Source: Solibacillus isronensis (lineage in GTDB: Bacteria; Bacillota; Bacilli; Bacillales_A; Planococcaceae). Taken from it: 64,000 nt of DNA. Both the position numbers and the translations under genes were made by a program. Below the pieces are notes generated by a model. That model made no database searches. It worked only from the letters and a program-made list of their open reading frames with translations, and was not told the DNA's origin. Positions 61,348 to 64,000 of the stretch are shown here, piece after piece. Location: contig NZ_FVZN01000013.1 in NCBI RefSeq assembly GCF_900168685.1, positions 62,001 to 126,000 of the forward strand. The letters are read 5' to 3'. Numbering within the stretch: the stretch's first letter is position 1; each line of letters starts with the position of its first letter.

Positions 61348-63468
61348 TTAATTGTACACAAGTTCTTTTGGAACGCTTTGTTCTGCCGGGGTACGCTCCC
61401 CTAATACTGATCGTTCTACTAGCTCGGCGATATCGTAAGTGCCGACAGTATCTTCCACTTCTTTTGCTTTCGTACCGTCTGTCAGCATCGTTAAACAGTA
61501 TGGACAGCCGGATGAAATGGCTGAAGCATTCGTTTCCAGGGCCTGTTCTGTGCGCGTAACATTGATGCGGGAGCCTTCTTTTTCTTCCATCCACATTAAC
61601 CCGCCGCCTGCACCGCAGCACATGCTGTTTTCGCGGTTTCTTTCCATCTCCACCAATTTAACTCCCGGTATGGATTTCAGAATTTCCCTCGGTGCATCAT
61701 ATACATCGTTGTATCGCCCTAAATAACAGGAATCGTGGAAAACAATCGTTTCCTTTACTTCATGTTCCATAGTTAAGCGGGATGAACTGATCAGGTCGTA
61801 CAGCATTTCCGTATGATGCAGTACTTCCCCTTGCCAGCCAAAATCCTGGTATTCGTTTTTGAAAATGTTATAGGCATGCGGATCAATCGTAACAATTTTT
61901 TTCACATTATATTTTTCAAACGTTTCAATGTTTGCTGTCGCAAGCTCCTGGAATAAAAATTCATTACCTAACCGGCGCGGGGTATCTCCTGAATTTTTTT
62001 CCAGGTTCCCTAATATCGCAAACTTTATGCCGGCCTCATTTAACAAACGTGCAAACGAAAGTGCTATCTTCTGTGAACGATTATCAAATGACCCCATCGA
62101 TCCTACCCAAAATAAATACTCAAATTCTTCCTCACGTTTTTTCAATTCTTTTACTGTAGGAATGTTAATCGATGGATCCAAATCACGCCAATTTTCTTTT
62201 TCTTTGCGGTTTAGTCCCCAAGGATTTCCTTGTCGTTCTATATTGTTCATCGCCCGCTGCGCATCAGAATGCACGCGACCTTCCGTCATTGTTAAGTAAC
62301 GGCGTAAATCAATAATTTTATCGACATGTTCGTTCATTACCGGGCATTGATCTTCACAGTTACGGCAAGTAGTACATGCCCAAATTTCTTCTTCCGTAAT
62401 GACATCGCCGATTAAACTTGGCATTTCTACCTGGATATTCGAAGCCCCTTGCATTGCAAGCTGATTGCCATGCGAATTACTGAATGCAAAAGCCGGTACC
62501 CATGGTTTTATTGATGTAGCAACTGCCCCTTTTTCTGTTAAATGGTCTCGCATTTTTACGATTAGATTCATCGGAGAAAGGGTTTTGCCCGTATTTGATG
62601 CTGGACACATATTCGTACAGCGCCCGCATTCTGCACAAGCATACAGATCAATTAGCTGTGCCTGAGTAAATTCTTCAATTTTTCCGACCCCGAATGATTC
62701 TGCCTCTTCATCTTCAAAATCAATCTTCTTCGGTTTTCCTTTAGGACCAACTTTCTTGAAAAAGACATTGATGGCCGCAAAAATTTCATGTGCCTGTTTA
62801 GACTGTGGCACAAACACCATAAAGGCAAATACCGATAAAATGTGAACCCACCAGAAGCTATAAAACAGTACCGTACTCACCGTTTCACTTAACGAGCTAA
62901 AAGCAATGGCCAATATGCTGGAAAATGGCGCATAAGCAAAATCAGGTTCTTTGCCAATCATGACCGCTTCAAAAGCAAGCATGAGGAAAATGGAAAGCGT
63001 CAGTGCGCTTAAGCCAATATAAACAAACAATGCTTTTCCGTCACGTTTCCATTGCAGCCTCGCCAGCTTTTCAAAGTATCTTCTATAAAAACCATAAAGC
63101 ACTGCAGCTAGCATGAAAAATACTGTCCACTCCTGCAAAAAGCTGAAGTACTTATGAAAATTTCCAAATGGAAGTTCATATCCTTCAATAAAGCCTTTAA
63201 GGATAATCTCGATTAGACCAACTTGAATAATGATAAATCCGTAAAATAGGATAAAGTGCATGATGCCGCTTTTCTTATCTTTAAATAGTTTCTTTTGCCC
63301 CACTACATTAACTAATACTGTATTCAAACGCTCTTTTAACTGTAAATCGAATTCCTCTTTTTTCCCTAATTTAATATAAGAATAGCGACTGTATAAAAGG
63401 TGTCCTAATAAATACAGTGCATAACCGGCAACGAGCAAGAACAAAATTAAATTTATTGTTGTAAGCAT
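61348..63468 (-). CDS. fadF: Iron-sulfur heterodisulfide-reductase-like membrane oxidoreductase
   Basis: A 706-residue protein matching Bacillus FadF. Five or six hydrophobic helices (about 1-235) resemble a membrane electron-transfer subunit. Two four-cysteine clusters, CAECGRCTNMCP (near 280) and CTTCRNCEDQCP (near 370), bind [4Fe-4S] centres. Two CCG-type domains follow (HDSCYLGRYNDV with MCCGAGGGLMW, and SGCPYCLTML). It likely passes electrons from acyl-CoA oxidation or electron-transfer flavoprotein to quinone. ATG at 63468 follows GGGGTGG; thirteen upstream codons in frame lack a site. No other fad gene is visible next to it. Confidence 0.9.
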   Translation of the reverse strand: MLTTINLILFLLVAGYALYLLGHLLYSRYSYIKLGKKEEFDLQLKERLNTVLVNVVGQKKLFKDKKSGIMHFILFYGFIIIQVGLIEIILKGFIEGYELPFGNFHKYFSFLQEWTVFFMLAAVLYGFYRRYFEKLARLQWKRDGKALFVYIGLSALTLSIFLMLAFEAVMIGKEPDFAYAPFSSILAIAFSSLSETVSTVLFYSFWWVHILSVFAFMVFVPQSKQAHEIFAAINVFFKKVGPKGKPKKIDFEDEEAESFGVGKIEEFTQAQLIDLYACAECGRCTNMCPASNTGKTLSPMNLIVKMRDHLTEKGAVATSIKPWVPAFAFSNSHGNQLAMQGASNIQVEMPSLIGDVITEEEIWACTTCRNCEDQCPVMNEHVDKIIDLRRYLTMTEGRVHSDAQRAMNNIERQGNPWGLNRKEKENWRDLDPSINIPTVKELKKREEEFEYLFWVGSMGSFDNRSQKIALSFARLLNEAGIKFAILGNLEKNSGDTPRRLGNEFLFQELATANIETFEKYNVKKIVTIDPHAYNIFKNEYQDFGWQGEVLHHTEMLYDLISSSRLTMEHEVKETIVFHDSCYLGRYNDVYDAPREILKSIPGVKLVEMERNRENSMCCGAGGGLMWMEEKEGSRINVTRTEQALETNASAISSGCPYCLTMLTDGTKAKEVEDTVGTYDIAELVERSVLGERTPAEQSVPKELVYN

Positions 63469-63666
63469 GTATCCACCCCGCATTAATTTAGTTAAAGGTA
63501 TGTTCACTCGTGTTTGGAAAAATTGTGAGAAGCGAAATGAATAATTGAGTAGGTTAAACTAAATTGTTCTTTTTACCGTTGTCTTTCGTTTCATTCATAT
63601 CAACTTCTGTATAATCGAAGCGGAGCGCCCTATTATGCAGCCCCGCCTTGATTGAGTAAAAATTAT

Positions 63667-64000
63667 TTATAATTGGATCTGGTGGGAAACCGTTTTAATA
63701 TCGATATAGTCCTCGATTCCTTGTCTGCCGCCTTCTCTGCCGGAACCGCTTTCTTTAATGCCTCCGAACGGTGCCTGGGCTGTAAATGGTGCCGCATCAT
63801 TAATGCCGACCATTCCGTATTCCAGTTTTTCTGCTACACGGTGCACACGGGAGCCATCATTTGTATAGAAGTAAGCCACTAGTCCGTATTCAATATCATT
63901 CGCTTTTTGGATCACTTCATCTTCGTCGCTGAATTTAATAAGCGGTGCAACAGGTCCGAATGTTTCCTCATAAGTGATGACCATTTCTTCAGTTACATTA
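63667..64000 (-). CDS. Aldehyde dehydrogenase C-terminal part (succinate-semialdehyde type), cut by the window end
   Basis: The last 110 or so codons of an NAD(P)-dependent aldehyde dehydrogenase; the 5' part lies beyond position 64000. The motifs EETFGPVAPLIKF, EYGLVAYFYTND, GMVGINDAAPFTAQAPFGGIKESGSGREGG and IEDYIDIKTVS are those of the GabD group. The frame is open to the window end (NVTEEM and onward), so the ATG near 63984 is internal. The active-site cysteine and glutamate are not in the window. GabD versus related semialdehyde dehydrogenases cannot be separated. Confidence 0.88.
   Translation of the reverse strand, partial: NVTEEMVITYEETFGPVAPLIKFSDEDEVIQKANDIEYGLVAYFYTNDGSRVHRVAEKLEYGMVGINDAAPFTAQAPFGGIKESGSGREGGRQGIEDYIDIKTVSHQIQL

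Overview
The window is a stretch of low-GC Bacillota chromosome. Gene content points to a spore-forming relative of Bacillus in the Planococcaceae (Solibacillus/Lysinibacillus-like). The evidence is Bacillus-type ribosome sites, frequent TTG/GTG starts, FadF, RocB, a YtrA-type GntR regulator and an RsbK/RsbM/RsbY-type stress cassette. That placement is inference from gene families, not from a marker gene. No rRNA, tRNA, IS element, prophage or CRISPR array was seen.

Layout. Positions 1-16 kb: an ECF sigma factor with its cut-off anti-sigma partner, a C39-like protein, a 5'-3' exonuclease, histidine ammonia-lyase, an AarF/UbiB kinase-like protein with OsmC, an ATP-grasp ligase, SstT, a BASS transporter, two tandem CNNM/CorC proteins with matching leaders, and small proteins. 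Positions 16-21 kb: a pair of general-stress flavin-type proteins and a complete Fe3+/phosphonate-type ABC importer. Positions 23-28 kb: a Fur-boxed siderophore ABC importer with a ferredoxin/flavodoxin-type reductase. Positions 28.5-32 kb: a MerR-controlled acyl-CoA synthetase and AidB-like acyl-CoA dehydrogenase operon. Positions 33-37 kb: RocB, a deletion-scarred YtrA operon with four operator palindromes, and a transglutaminase-like protein. Positions 37.5-41.5 kb: a DUF2339 protein, an XRE regulator and an endonuclease Q-like protein. Positions 41.6-46.5 kb: hybrid kinase, CheR-type methyltransferase and REC-PP2C phosphatase, matching the RsbK/RsbM/RsbY input to sigma-B. Positions 47-57.9 kb: an ATP-grasp protein, a diguanylate cyclase, a GNAT-HisRS operon behind a leader-peptide/terminator attenuator, a BMP lipoprotein paired with a chemoreceptor, and a second chemoreceptor. 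Positions 58-64 kb: DUF3243, a BCCT transporter, an amidohydrolase, FadF and the end of an aldehyde dehydrogenase.

The most unusual signal is non-coding. Four intergenic arrays (about 32.14-32.58, 52.65-52.83, 55.66-55.99 and 60.94-61.29 kb) are built of units that begin TTCTAATA and recur every 21 bp, with about 12 variable bases between. They hold 53 recognisable units, 43 with the exact 8-mer. Unit order, a 20-20-19-21 spacing at one end and an 81-bp interruption are shared between arrays, so they are copies of one dispersed element rather than independent expansions. I do not recognise this family.

A second theme is stress regulation. Several genes carry sequences matching sigma-B promoters (GTTTAA, 13-14 bp, GGGTAT): the BCCT transporter, DUF3243 protein, general-stress pair, DUF2339 protein and UPF0316 protein. 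They lie in the same window as the RsbKMY-like cassette. A third is the HisRS gene: the enzyme looks like the archaeal/eukaryotic-type second HisRS, and its leader has a promoter, an 18-codon ORF with two His codons and an intrinsic terminator, but no T-box.
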